From the NCBI GenBank assembly GCA_946223375.1, contig CAMICU010000169.1, forward strand, positions 1 through 7,859: a DNA stretch of 7,859 nt. Direction: 5' to 3'. The notes beneath the pieces are model-generated. The model was not told the DNA's origin. It did no database searches and saw only the letters and a program-made list of their open reading frames with translations. A program made the translations under genes and the position numbers. How positions within the stretch are numbered: the stretch's first letter is position 1; the number at the start of each line of letters is the position of its first letter. The DNA comes from an uncultured Stenotrophomonas sp. GTDB taxonomy: Bacteria > Pseudomonadota > Gammaproteobacteria > Xanthomonadales > Xanthomonadaceae. Positions 1 through 5,337 of the stretch are shown here, in pieces.

Positions 1-55
1 AGGACGTGGCCCTCTCAAGGCTAAAACAGGGGTTCGAGTCCCCTAGGGAGCGCCA
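1..55 (+). tRNA. tRNA-Glu(CTC), 3' part; 5' end lies outside the window
   Basis: What is visible is the tail of the D arm, a 5-bp anticodon stem (7-11 with 19-23, including one G-U pair), a seven-base loop CTCTCAA at 12-18 with anticodon CTC at 14-16, a T arm with TTCGAGT loop at 33-39 closed by AGGGG/CCCCT, an acceptor strand AGGGAGC, discriminator G and an encoded CCA ending at 55. Anticodon CTC reads the glutamate codon GAG. Roughly the first 20 bases are missing because the window starts inside the gene. A Rho-independent terminator follows 20 bases later, so this is the last gene of its transcript. Confidence 0.93.
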
Positions 56-74
56 ACTCCGTCTGCGAAACCCG

Positions 75-99
75 AAAGCCCCGCCCTGCGGGGCTTTTT
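75..99 (+). terminator. Rho-independent terminator after tRNA-Glu
   Basis: A perfect 10-bp stem (AAAGCCCCGC at 75-84 with GCGGGGCTTT at 88-97) and a CCT loop end in a run of five T (95-99). This is a textbook intrinsic terminator and closes the tRNA-Glu transcript. Confidence 0.92.
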
Positions 100-183
100 G
101 TTGCCCCTGCTCGACCGGCCCGCCCGCCTCGGCCGCCCGCCACCGGATTGAGAATCCCCCCGCCCACGCCCGGCATCCTGCTC

Positions 184-189
184 TAGAAT
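184..189 (+). promoter_or_regulatory. Candidate fdxA -10 element TAGAAT
   Basis: TAGAAT matches the sigma70 -10 consensus at 5 of 6 positions and lies 26 bases before the fdxA ATG, giving a predicted start of transcription near 196. No -35 hexamer is visible 16-18 bases upstream (the region is C-rich). A small perfect dyad, GGATT-GAG-AATCC (145-157), sits around -45 instead, where an activator could bind. This is inference from pattern only. Confidence 0.35.
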
Positions 190-215
190 TGCCGGGCTCA
201 AAGCCGGACCCCGTC

Positions 216-539
216 ATGCCTTTTGTCGTTACCGAAAACTGCATCAAGTGCAAACACACCGACTGCGTAGAAGTCTGCCCGGTGGATTGCTTCCATGAAG
301 GCCCCAATTTCCTGGTGATCGACCCGGACGAGTGCATCGACTGCACCCTGTGCGAGCCGGAATGCCCGGTCAACGCGATCTACCCCGAGGACGACGTCCC
401 GGCCGGCCAGGAGGTGTTCGTCGGCCTCAACGCCGAGCTGGCCAAGGCATGGCCGGTGCTGACCGTGCGCAAGGACCCACCGGCCGATGCCGCCGAGTGG
501 GACGGCAAGCCGGACAAGCTCAAGCTGCTGGAGCGCTGA
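216..539 (+). CDS. fdxA: 7Fe ferredoxin FdxA ([3Fe-4S]/[4Fe-4S])
   Basis: The 107-residue soluble electron carrier closely resembles Azotobacter vinelandii ferredoxin I and pseudomonad FdxA in sequence and length. The N-terminal half shows the cluster ligands. By comparison with FdI, C9, C17 and C50 should hold the [3Fe-4S] cluster, and C21, C40, C43 and C46 the [4Fe-4S] cluster; C12 and C25 are the extra conserved cysteines. The C-terminal ~50 residues, ending in a D-W-D-G segment, are the usual FdxA extension. The ATG at 216 was chosen because MPFVVTENC is the family N-terminus; the open frame extends further upstream only through the terminator and tRNA. No good Shine-Dalgarno is visible. 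The gene is monocistronic and converges on the bamC-like gene. FdI-type ferredoxins act as low-potential electron carriers and in some bacteria in redox stress; the partner here cannot be told from the sequence. Confidence 0.95.
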   Translation: MPFVVTENCIKCKHTDCVEVCPVDCFHEGPNFLVIDPDECIDCTLCEPECPVNAIYPEDDVPAGQEVFVGLNAELAKAWPVLTVRKDPPADAAEWDGKPDKLKLLER

Positions 540-578
540 GTCACCGGCATGTGACCGGCATACAAGAAGGCCGGACAC

Positions 579-606
579 AAAAAAACGGGCGCCACTGGCG
601 CCCGTT
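579..606 (-). terminator. Terminator of the dapA-bamC-like operon, possibly bidirectional
   Basis: A perfect 10-bp stem (AACGGGCGCC at 584-593, AACGGGCGCC again on the opposite strand at 597-606) with an ACT loop lies between two converging genes. Read on the minus strand it is followed by seven T (complement of 579-585), making a strong intrinsic terminator for the lipoprotein gene ending at 633. On the plus strand the downstream run is only TTCTGCTTT, so it may also stop fdxA transcription, less efficiently. Confidence 0.88.
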
Positions 607-632
607 CTGCTTTGCGGCTGGCGCCGCCCGCC

Positions 633-1142
633 TCAGCCGGCGAGCTTGGCCTTGAGCTCGGCGATCAGCTTGACCGCGGCGGCATCGGTTGCCGGCATGC
701 CGCGCGGGTCGACCGCCGACACATAGGCACCGGCCTCGACCGCGACCACGCGGACCAGGAAGTTGCTGCCTTCGTACCCGATGTCGAACGAACCCAGCAG
801 CTGGGCGCGGCTGGCGATGTTGACGCCCTCGATGGTGCCCAGCGCGTCACCGACCTTGCCGAACACCTCGTCACGGCTGCCGCTGACGGTGAAGCCGCTC
901 TGCGAGTTCGCCGTGGCCGGGGCCGCGGACGGGCCCGGACGCGAGGCCGAGGCCAGGGTCGGGATGGCCGTCGCACCGGAGGTGTTGGGCACATTCAGGT
1001 CCGGCGGGACTTCCAGCGGACGCGCTTCCGGCGCCAGGGCGTAGTCACCGCGGGCACCGCGCTTGAAGCAGCCGGTCGTGGCGACGGTAGCGACGGCCAG
1101 CAATGCCAGGGTCAGCACGCGGAGAGTTGGGGTTTGACGCAT
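633..1142 (-). CDS. bamC: Short BamC/NlpB-like outer-membrane lipoprotein
   Basis: A 169-residue lipoprotein. Residues 1-24 form a signal peptide and C25 is the expected lipidated cysteine (T-T-G-C; threonine at -3 is not ideal). Residues 33-53 contain EARPLEVPPDLNVP, which resembles the proline-rich N-terminal 'lasso' of BamC that contacts BamD. A Pro/Ala/Ser linker (60-82) leads to one alpha/beta domain (about 83-169) whose end, with a D-P-R-G turn, resembles a BamC helix-grip domain. E. coli BamC is about 344 residues with two such domains, so this form is half-length. It starts 27 nt after dapA, with GGAG seven bases before its ATG, and is followed by a terminator, as in the E. coli dapA-bamC operon. 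The role in the Bam complex is inferred from motif and position. The symbol follows synteny; databases may call it simply a lipoprotein. Confidence 0.72.
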   Translation of the reverse strand: MRQTPTLRVLTLALLAVATVATTGCFKRGARGDYALAPEARPLEVPPDLNVPNTSGATAIPTLASASRPGPSAAPATANSQSGFTVSGSRDEVFGKVGDALGTIEGVNIASRAQLLGSFDIGYEGSNFLVRVVAVEAGAYVSAVDPRGMPATDAAAVKLIAELKAKLAG

Positions 1143-1169
1143 GGTGGATCTCCAGGTTCAGGCCACGGA

Positions 1170-2063
1170 TCAGTGGCTGGATAGTGCTTCGAGCGCGCCC
1201 ACATCGGCGGCAAGATGGTCGGCTGCGGCGTGATGGGCAGCGGAAAGCGTCAGCAGCGGCAGGCGCAGGCCATGGCCGATGCCAAGCCGCTGCAGCAACG
1301 CCTTGACCGGAATCGGGTTGGACTCCACGCCGCAGAAATCGTGGTACGGCTGCAGGCGATCGTCCCAGGACTGGGCCGCATCATGCTCCCCGGCACGGGC
1401 CAGGTCGCACAGCGTACGGTAAGCGCCCGGCAGCACGTTGGAGCCCACCGAAACCAGGCCATCGGCGCCGGCCAGCATCGAGCGGGCGGCCGTGCCGTCG
1501 TCACCACTGAGAATGGCGAAACTGTCGCTGCGCAGCTCCAGCAGCGCCTTCAGCCGCGGCGTGTCGCTGACCGCCTCCTTGATGCCGACGATGTTCGGGT
1601 GGGTGGCCAGCGCGGCCACGGTTTCCGGCAGCAGGTCACAACCGGTGCGGCCGGGCACGTTGTACAGCACCACCGGCAGCCCGCCCTGTTCGGCGACCGC
1701 GAGGTAATGCTGGCGCAGGCCTTCCTGGGTGGGCCGCACGTAGGGCGGCGCCACCACCAGCGCATGGGTGGCGCCATTGGCCGCCGCGCGACGGGTCAGC
1801 GCGATGGTCCTGGCGGTGCCCGACAGCCCGGTACCGGCCAGCACCGGCACCTTGCCGCCAATGGCCGCGACCGCGCTGCGCAGCAGGCTGTCATATTCAT
1901 CATCGGACAGGGTTGACGCCTCGCCGGTCGAACCGGCCACGACGACGCCCTGCACGCCTGCCTGCAGTTGCTGGGCCAACAGGCGCTGCCACGCTTCAGG
2001 ATCGAGTGCGCCGTCGGCCTGGAAAGGCGTCGCCAACGCGGTGATGAGACCGGAAATGGACAA
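1170..2063 (-). CDS. dapA: 4-hydroxy-tetrahydrodipicolinate synthase (DapA)
   Basis: A 297-residue (beta/alpha)8 class I aldolase that condenses pyruvate with aspartate semialdehyde, the first committed step to diaminopimelate and lysine. Visible active-site residues, with E. coli numbers in brackets, are Schiff-base K162 (161) in IVGIKEA, Y134 (133) in LYNVPGRT, R139 (138), which binds the substrate carboxylate, Y108 (107) in PPYVRP, and the pyruvate loop GSTGEA at 44-49. The catalytic-triad threonine T44 of E. coli is Ser45 here. R139 and Y108 favour DapA over the related sialate and keto-deoxy-sugar lyases. The start is TTG at 2063, giving MSISGLITALATPF, the expected family N-terminus; no in-frame ATG precedes it and the Shine-Dalgarno (AAGAG) is weak and distant. 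It heads an operon with the BamC-like gene and is divergent from gcvR. Confidence 0.95.
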   Translation of the reverse strand: MSISGLITALATPFQADGALDPEAWQRLLAQQLQAGVQGVVVAGSTGEASTLSDDEYDSLLRSAVAAIGGKVPVLAGTGLSGTARTIALTRRAAANGATHALVVAPPYVRPTQEGLRQHYLAVAEQGGLPVVLYNVPGRTGCDLLPETVAALATHPNIVGIKEAVSDTPRLKALLELRSDSFAILSGDDGTAARSMLAGADGLVSVGSNVLPGAYRTLCDLARAGEHDAAQSWDDRLQPYHDFCGVESNPIPVKALLQRLGIGHGLRLPLLTLSAAHHAAADHLAADVGALEALSSH

Positions 2064-2086
2064 GGGAATGGCTGCTCTTGGTGGGG

Positions 2087-2113
2087 GTAGAGAGCCCGCC
2101 AGCCGGCGGGTTC
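2087..2113 (+). repeat. SMAG/REP-like element: GTAG head plus imperfect palindrome
   Basis: GTAG (2087-2090) is followed by a short palindrome: arms 2092-2100 (GAGCCCGCC) and 2105-2113 (GGCGGGTTC) pair over nine positions including one G-T, with a four-base AGCC loop. A GTAG tetranucleotide at one end of a 20-25-base intergenic palindrome is the hallmark of the SMAG repeats of Stenotrophomonas, a REP family associated with RAYT transposases. Only one unit is present. It lies 24 bases before the dapA start codon, inside the predicted dapA leader. Assignment rests on form; no second copy exists in the window for comparison. Confidence 0.6.
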
Positions 2114-2125
2114 ATGACGCACGGC

Positions 2126-2162
2126 ATGTTACTTGCCGGTCGAAAGCACGGGCAAGTATGCT
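2126..2162. promoter_or_regulatory. Divergent dapA/gcvR promoter region with an 8-bp dyad
   Basis: TACTTGCC (2130-2137) and its exact inverse GGCAAGTA (2151-2158) are separated by 13 bases. Each arm contains a TTGCC that could serve as a -35. On the plus strand TTGCCG (2133-2138), an 18-base spacer and TATGCT (2157-2162) point toward gcvR. On the minus strand TTGCCC (2155-2150), an 18-base spacer and TAACAT (2131-2126) point toward dapA. Both -10 matches are only 4 of 6, so the hexamers are weak; the exact dyad is the firmer observation. Predicted starts near 2169 and 2119 would give leaders of similar length, about 56 bases each. Confidence 0.4.
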
Positions 2163-2224
2163 GGACGCCAGCGAATGGCCCGTCTCCGGCGCCATTCAGA
2201 CTCTCAAGCATTCCCGGAACCACC

Positions 2225-2785
2225 TTGACCGACACCACGCCGCGGCCCCTGCCGACCGAAAACCACCTCCTGATCAACGCCTATACGACGCATCCGGAGT
2301 CCCCCCTGCTGTCCGTCACCCGTCGCATCGCCGACAGCGGCTGCAACCTGGTCGATGCCCGGCTCGCCACCGTCGGCCGCGACGTCTCGGTCACCACCCT
2401 GGCCACCGGCTCGTGGGACGCGGTCGCCAAGCTGGAAGCCATGCTGTCGCGGCTGGAGCGCGAGGAAGGCCTGAAGCTGGTCTGGTACCGCACCGCGGCC
2501 AAGCAGGCGCAGTCCAACCTGCTGCCTTATATCGTAGAGGTCATCGCCGCCGACAAGCCGGGCATCCTGTTCCAGCTGGCCGACTTCTTCGACCGCCAGG
2601 GCATCACCATCGAGAACCTGCAGAGCACCCGCTACCAGGCCATGCAGACCGGCGCGGAGATGTTCTCGGCGCAGATCACCATCGGCGTGCCCGCCAACAT
2701 GCACATCGCCGCATTGCGCGACGATTTCCTTGAGTTCTGCGACCACCTCAACCTGGACGCGATCATGGACCCCATGAAGTTCTGA
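2225..2785 (+). CDS. gcvR: Glycine cleavage system repressor-like protein GcvR (two ACT domains)
   Basis: A 186-residue cytoplasmic protein made of two ACT-type regulatory domains, roughly residues 12-92 and 99-180. E. coli GcvR (about 190 residues) has no DNA-binding domain; it binds GcvA and, in response to glycine, controls the gcvTHP operon. Conserved segments include DSGCNLVDARLATVG (37-51) and TGSWDAV. The second domain carries ADKPGIL (109-115), the usual ACT ligand-loop motif, whereas the first reads HPESPLL. TTG at 2225 is preferred as start: it begins MTDTTPRP just before the first conserved strand and has GGAA five bases upstream. In-frame ATGs at 2114 and 2126 would add 33-37 unlike residues and lie in the promoter/repeat region. 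Position between divergent dapA and bcp is the same as in E. coli, which supports the assignment. Confidence 0.85.
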   Translation: MTDTTPRPLPTENHLLINAYTTHPESPLLSVTRRIADSGCNLVDARLATVGRDVSVTTLATGSWDAVAKLEAMLSRLEREEGLKLVWYRTAAKQAQSNLLPYIVEVIAADKPGILFQLADFFDRQGITIENLQSTRYQAMQTGAEMFSAQITIGVPANMHIAALRDDFLEFCDHLNLDAIMDPMKF

Positions 2786-2790
2786 ACATT

Positions 2791-2819
2791 CGCGCGTCCA
2801 TCACGGGCGCGCGGCGTTT
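2791..2819 (+). terminator. Possible weak terminator hairpin between gcvR and bcp
   Basis: CGCGCGTCC (2791-2799) pairs with GGGCGCGCG (2805-2813) around a five-base ATCAC loop (one T-G wobble), five bases after the gcvR stop. The following sequence GCGTTTCATG has only three consecutive T, so termination would be weak or Rho-assisted. It may partly uncouple bcp from gcvR, or simply protect the upstream mRNA end. Confidence 0.4.
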
Positions 2820-2863
2820 CATGTAATTGCAATCGAATTACCCCAGGCTCCGGAAAGGATCTG

Positions 2864-3343
2864 ATGAACATCGGCGATACCCTGGACCGCACCACCCTCG
2901 ACCTTCCGCTGGCCCTGTCCGGCGGCGCCATCACCACCCTCGCCGCACAGGCCGGCCATTGGCTGGTGCTGTACTTCTACCCGAAGGACAGCACCCCCGG
3001 CTGCACCACCGAAGGGCTGGACTTCAACGCACTGCTGCCGAAGTTCAAGCGCGCCGGCGCGCAGGTGTTCGGCGTGTCGCGCGACTCGGTGAAGTCGCAC
3101 GACAATTTCTGCGGCAAGCAGGGCTTCAACTTCCCGCTGATCAGTGACACCGACGAGGCGCTGTGCACCGCCTTCGACGTGATCAGGATGAAGAACATGT
3201 ACGGCAAGCAGGTGCGCGGCATCGAACGCAGCACCTTCCTGATCTCGCCCCATGGCACGCTCGTGCAGGAATGGCGCAAAGTGAAAGTCGCCGGCCATGC
3301 CGATGCCGTGCTTGAAGCCTTGAAGGCCGCCCAGACCAAGTGA
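2864..3343 (+). CDS. bcp: Thioredoxin-dependent thiol peroxidase Bcp/PrxQ
   Basis: A 159-residue atypical 2-Cys peroxiredoxin of the thioredoxin fold that reduces hydrogen peroxide and organic hydroperoxides in the cytoplasm, using thioredoxin as reductant. The active site P40-x3-T44-x2-C47 (YPKDSTPGCTTEG) holds the peroxidatic cysteine, and R122 in GIERSTFLIS is the conserved arginine. E. coli Bcp carries its second cysteine five residues after the first; here that position is L52, and C83 (HDNFCG) is the likely resolving cysteine, the arrangement described for Xylella and Xanthomonas PrxQ. C101 is a third cysteine. The ATG at 2864 has AAGGA five bases upstream. It follows gcvR by 78 nt, the order also seen in E. 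coli. A hairpin in that gap means co-transcription is not certain. Confidence 0.94.
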   Translation: MNIGDTLDRTTLDLPLALSGGAITTLAAQAGHWLVLYFYPKDSTPGCTTEGLDFNALLPKFKRAGAQVFGVSRDSVKSHDNFCGKQGFNFPLISDTDEALCTAFDVIRMKNMYGKQVRGIERSTFLISPHGTLVQEWRKVKVAGHADAVLEALKAAQTK

Positions 3344-3362
3344 CCCACTCCGTGCACCAACC

Positions 3363-3398
3363 CACGCCATCGCCCTGCCCCGCAGGTGCGATGGCGTG
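3363..3398. repeat. Large near-perfect hairpin between bcp and phoH
   Basis: CACGCCATCGC (3363-3373) and CCTGC (3374-3378) pair with GCAGG (3382-3386) and GCGATGGCGTG (3388-3398), giving 16 base pairs with a three-base CCC loop and a single bulged T at 3387. No T-run follows (ACCCTGTCCC), so it is not a standard intrinsic terminator, and no GTAG head is present. It could end or stabilise the bcp mRNA or sit in the phoH leader. Its 3' arm covers a possible upstream GTG (3396) of phoH, which supports the ATG at 3426 as the true start. Confidence 0.7.
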
Positions 3399-3425
3399 AC
3401 CCTGTCCCGCCACCAGGAATCGACG

Positions 3426-4826
3426 ATGACCCGAGGCAAGCGCATCTACGTACTGGATACCAACGTGCTGATGCACGATCCGACCGCGCTGTTCAAGTTC
3501 GAGGAACACGATGTCTACCTGCCGATGCAGGTGATCGAGGAGCTGGACAACGGCAAGAAGGGCACCACCGAGGCCAGCCGCAACGCCCGCCAGGTGAGCC
3601 GCTTCCTCAACGAGCTGATCGAAGCGGCCGGCATCAGCAGCGTCAATGAGGGGGTGCCGCTGCAGCGCCCGCAGGGCCTGCAGCTGCGCGGCGCGCAGAG
3701 CGCGGGACGGCTGCATTTCCAGACCAGCCATTTCGAGGCCGGCAAGAGCTTCGGCAAGGTCATCCCCGACAACGCCATCCTCGGCGCGATCCTGGTACTG
3801 AAGGAGCAGCACCCCGACACGCCGGTGGTGTTCATCTCCAAGGACATCAACCTGCGCATCAAGGCCGCCATCGCCGGCATTGATTCGGAGGACTACGAGA
3901 ACGACCGCGCGCTGGACGACTTCAGCCTGCTCTATACCGGCGCCACCCAGCTGCCGGAGGATTTCTGGAAGAAGCACAGCGACAACCTGCGCAGCTGGAG
4001 CGACAAGGGCCGTACCAGCTACGAGATCCTCGCCGCCGATGACGAGCAGTGGCACCCCAACCAGTACGCCTACCTGCCCGGCGACGACGAGGTCGAGCTG
4101 AAGGTCACCAAGGTCGAGGGCGACGGCCGCGTCACGCTGTCGCTGGTCAACGATTTCCGCCACAGCTCGCACTCGGTGTGGGGCATCAGCGCGCGCAACC
4201 GCGAGCAGAACTTCGCGCTCAACGCGCTGATGGACCCGGAGATCGACTTCGTCACCCTGCTCGGCACCGCCGGCACCGGCAAGACCCTGCTGGCCCTGGC
4301 TGCCGGCCTGGCGCAGACCATGGACAGCCAGCGCTACCGCGAGATCATCATGACCCGCGCGACGGTCAGCGTCGGCGAGGACATCGGCTTCCTGCCCGGC
4401 ACCGAGGAAGAAAAGATGACGCCGTGGATGGGGGCGCTCACCGACAACCTGGAAGTCCTCACCCACAACCAGGAAGGCGGCGCCTGGGGCCGTGCGGCCA
4501 CCAACGACCTGCTCGCCAGCCGGATCAAGATCCGTTCGCTGAACTTCATGCGCGGACGCACCTTCCTGTCGCGCTACCTGATCCTGGACGAGGCCCAGAA
4601 CCTGACCCCGAAGCAGATGAAGACCCTGATCACCCGTGCCGGCCCCGGCACCAAGATCATCTGCCTGGGCAACGTCGAGCAGATCGACACCCCGTACCTG
4701 ACCGAAACCACCTCGGGCCTGACCTACGCGGTGGACCGCTTCAAGAACTGGCCGCACAGCGCGCACATCACCCTGCGCCGGGGCGAGCGCTCGCGCCTGG
4801 CCGATTACGCCTCGGAGGTTTTGTGA
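3426..4826 (+). CDS. PhoH-family ATPase with N-terminal PIN ribonuclease domain
   Basis: A 466-residue two-domain protein. The PIN domain (about 5-150) begins RIYVLDTNVLMHD and keeps a set of acidic residues expected to bind metal: D11, E38/E39 in VIEELDN, D115 in IPDNAILG and D140 in ISKDINLR. After a linker (about 155-255), the PhoH domain has Walker A GTAGTGKT (280-287) and Walker B LILDEAQN (D388, E389), followed by the KQMKTLITRAG and LGNVEQID segments typical of PhoH. PIN-PhoH fusions (YlaK/PhoH2 class) have been shown in other bacteria to act as RNA-unwinding ribonucleases; that activity here is inferred. The start is ATG 3426 with AGGA eight bases before it; the frame is open from GTG 3396, but that lies in a hairpin. 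The stop overlaps the next gene by four bases, so translation is probably coupled. Classical PhoH was linked to phosphate starvation, but no Pho box was recognised here. Confidence 0.93.
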   Translation: MTRGKRIYVLDTNVLMHDPTALFKFEEHDVYLPMQVIEELDNGKKGTTEASRNARQVSRFLNELIEAAGISSVNEGVPLQRPQGLQLRGAQSAGRLHFQTSHFEAGKSFGKVIPDNAILGAILVLKEQHPDTPVVFISKDINLRIKAAIAGIDSEDYENDRALDDFSLLYTGATQLPEDFWKKHSDNLRSWSDKGRTSYEILAADDEQWHPNQYAYLPGDDEVELKVTKVEGDGRVTLSLVNDFRHSSHSVWGISARNREQNFALNALMDPEIDFVTLLGTAGTGKTLLALAAGLAQTMDSQRYREIIMTRATVSVGEDIGFLPGTEEEKMTPWMGALTDNLEVLTHNQEGGAWGRAATNDLLASRIKIRSLNFMRGRTFLSRYLILDEAQNLTPKQMKTLITRAGPGTKIICLGNVEQIDTPYLTETTSGLTYAVDRFKNWPHSAHITLRRGERSRLADYASEVL

Positions 4827-5323
4827 AACACCTGCATCTCCTGCTGCTGGCCGGCGCGTCGATCGCGCTGGCGGCCTGCACGCCCGCCAACGTCAAGCCC
4901 GGCGCCAGCGTTCCGACCGCGATCAAGGCCGGGCAGTCCTGGGTGGTCACCCGCCCGGTGGTCGCCGCGCAGGTGCTGGACACCTGCTCGCGCGACAGCC
5001 CCGCCCGCCAGCCCGGCGCGGTGACCGGCTACTGGGCCCCGAGCCGCGCCGACATCGAAGCCCTGGAAGGCCAGCTGCAGCAGCTGGCCGACCGGGTCGA
5101 CCAGCCCGGCCGCTCGAACCGGCAATACGTCGGCTTCGAGTCCGCTGGCCGGCAGCTGATCTACATCAATGCCTTCCCGCTGCCCGACCACAGCGACATC
5201 GACCCGGCCCGCGAGGCCATCCGCGTCTGCGACGGCGGCCGCCAGTTCTGGGGCGCGGTCTACGATCCGCAGGCACGGACGTTCTCCAACGTGCAGTTCA
5301 ACGGCCCGCCGGCGTCCCCCTGA
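4823..5323 (+). CDS. Uncharacterised secreted lipoprotein in the phoH operon
   Basis: A 166-residue predicted lipoprotein whose function I do not recognise. The N-terminus MKHLHLLLLAGASIALAAC has a short positive start, a hydrophobic core and lipobox L-A-A-C with C19 as the lipidated residue. The next residue is T, not D, so sorting to the outer membrane is expected by the E. coli rule. The mature part holds two cysteines, C55 and C136, which could form a disulfide in the periplasm. A short Q/L/E-rich helix (76-92) is followed by a likely beta-rich end with YINAFPL (114-120) and C-D-G-G-x3-FWG-x2-YDP (136-149). GTG at 4823 is chosen because it gives the signal peptide; it has GGAGG four bases upstream and overlaps the phoH stop as GTGA. 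The frame is open far upstream only as a shadow of phoH. Co-translation with phoH implies co-expression, not necessarily a shared function. Confidence 0.85.
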   Translation: MKHLHLLLLAGASIALAACTPANVKPGASVPTAIKAGQSWVVTRPVVAAQVLDTCSRDSPARQPGAVTGYWAPSRADIEALEGQLQQLADRVDQPGRSNRQYVGFESAGRQLIYINAFPLPDHSDIDPAREAIRVCDGGRQFWGAVYDPQARTFSNVQFNGPPASP

Positions 5324-5337
5324 GCGAGGGCGGCGGC

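Noticed and set aside
1..55. tRNA-Glu end as a phage or island attachment site
   Set aside because: No integrase and no repeat of the tRNA 3' end were found in the window.
192..207. Hairpin CCGGGCT-CAA-AGCCGG before fdxA
   Set aside because: It has a bulge and would be cut by the predicted transcription start at about 196, so an RNA role is doubtful.
6..539. Longer fdxA reading frame of 177 codons starting inside the tRNA
   Set aside because: It runs through tRNA-Glu and its terminator; the ferredoxin family N-terminus begins at 216.
1768..2733. 321-codon plus-strand frame across dapA and gcvR
   Set aside because: It covers dapA in antisense and gcvR out of frame, and shows no family resemblance.
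3183..4766. 527-codon open frame antisense to phoH
   Set aside because: It is a mirror of the G/C-rich third positions of phoH; composition is biased, it crosses into bcp, and it has no recognisable domain.
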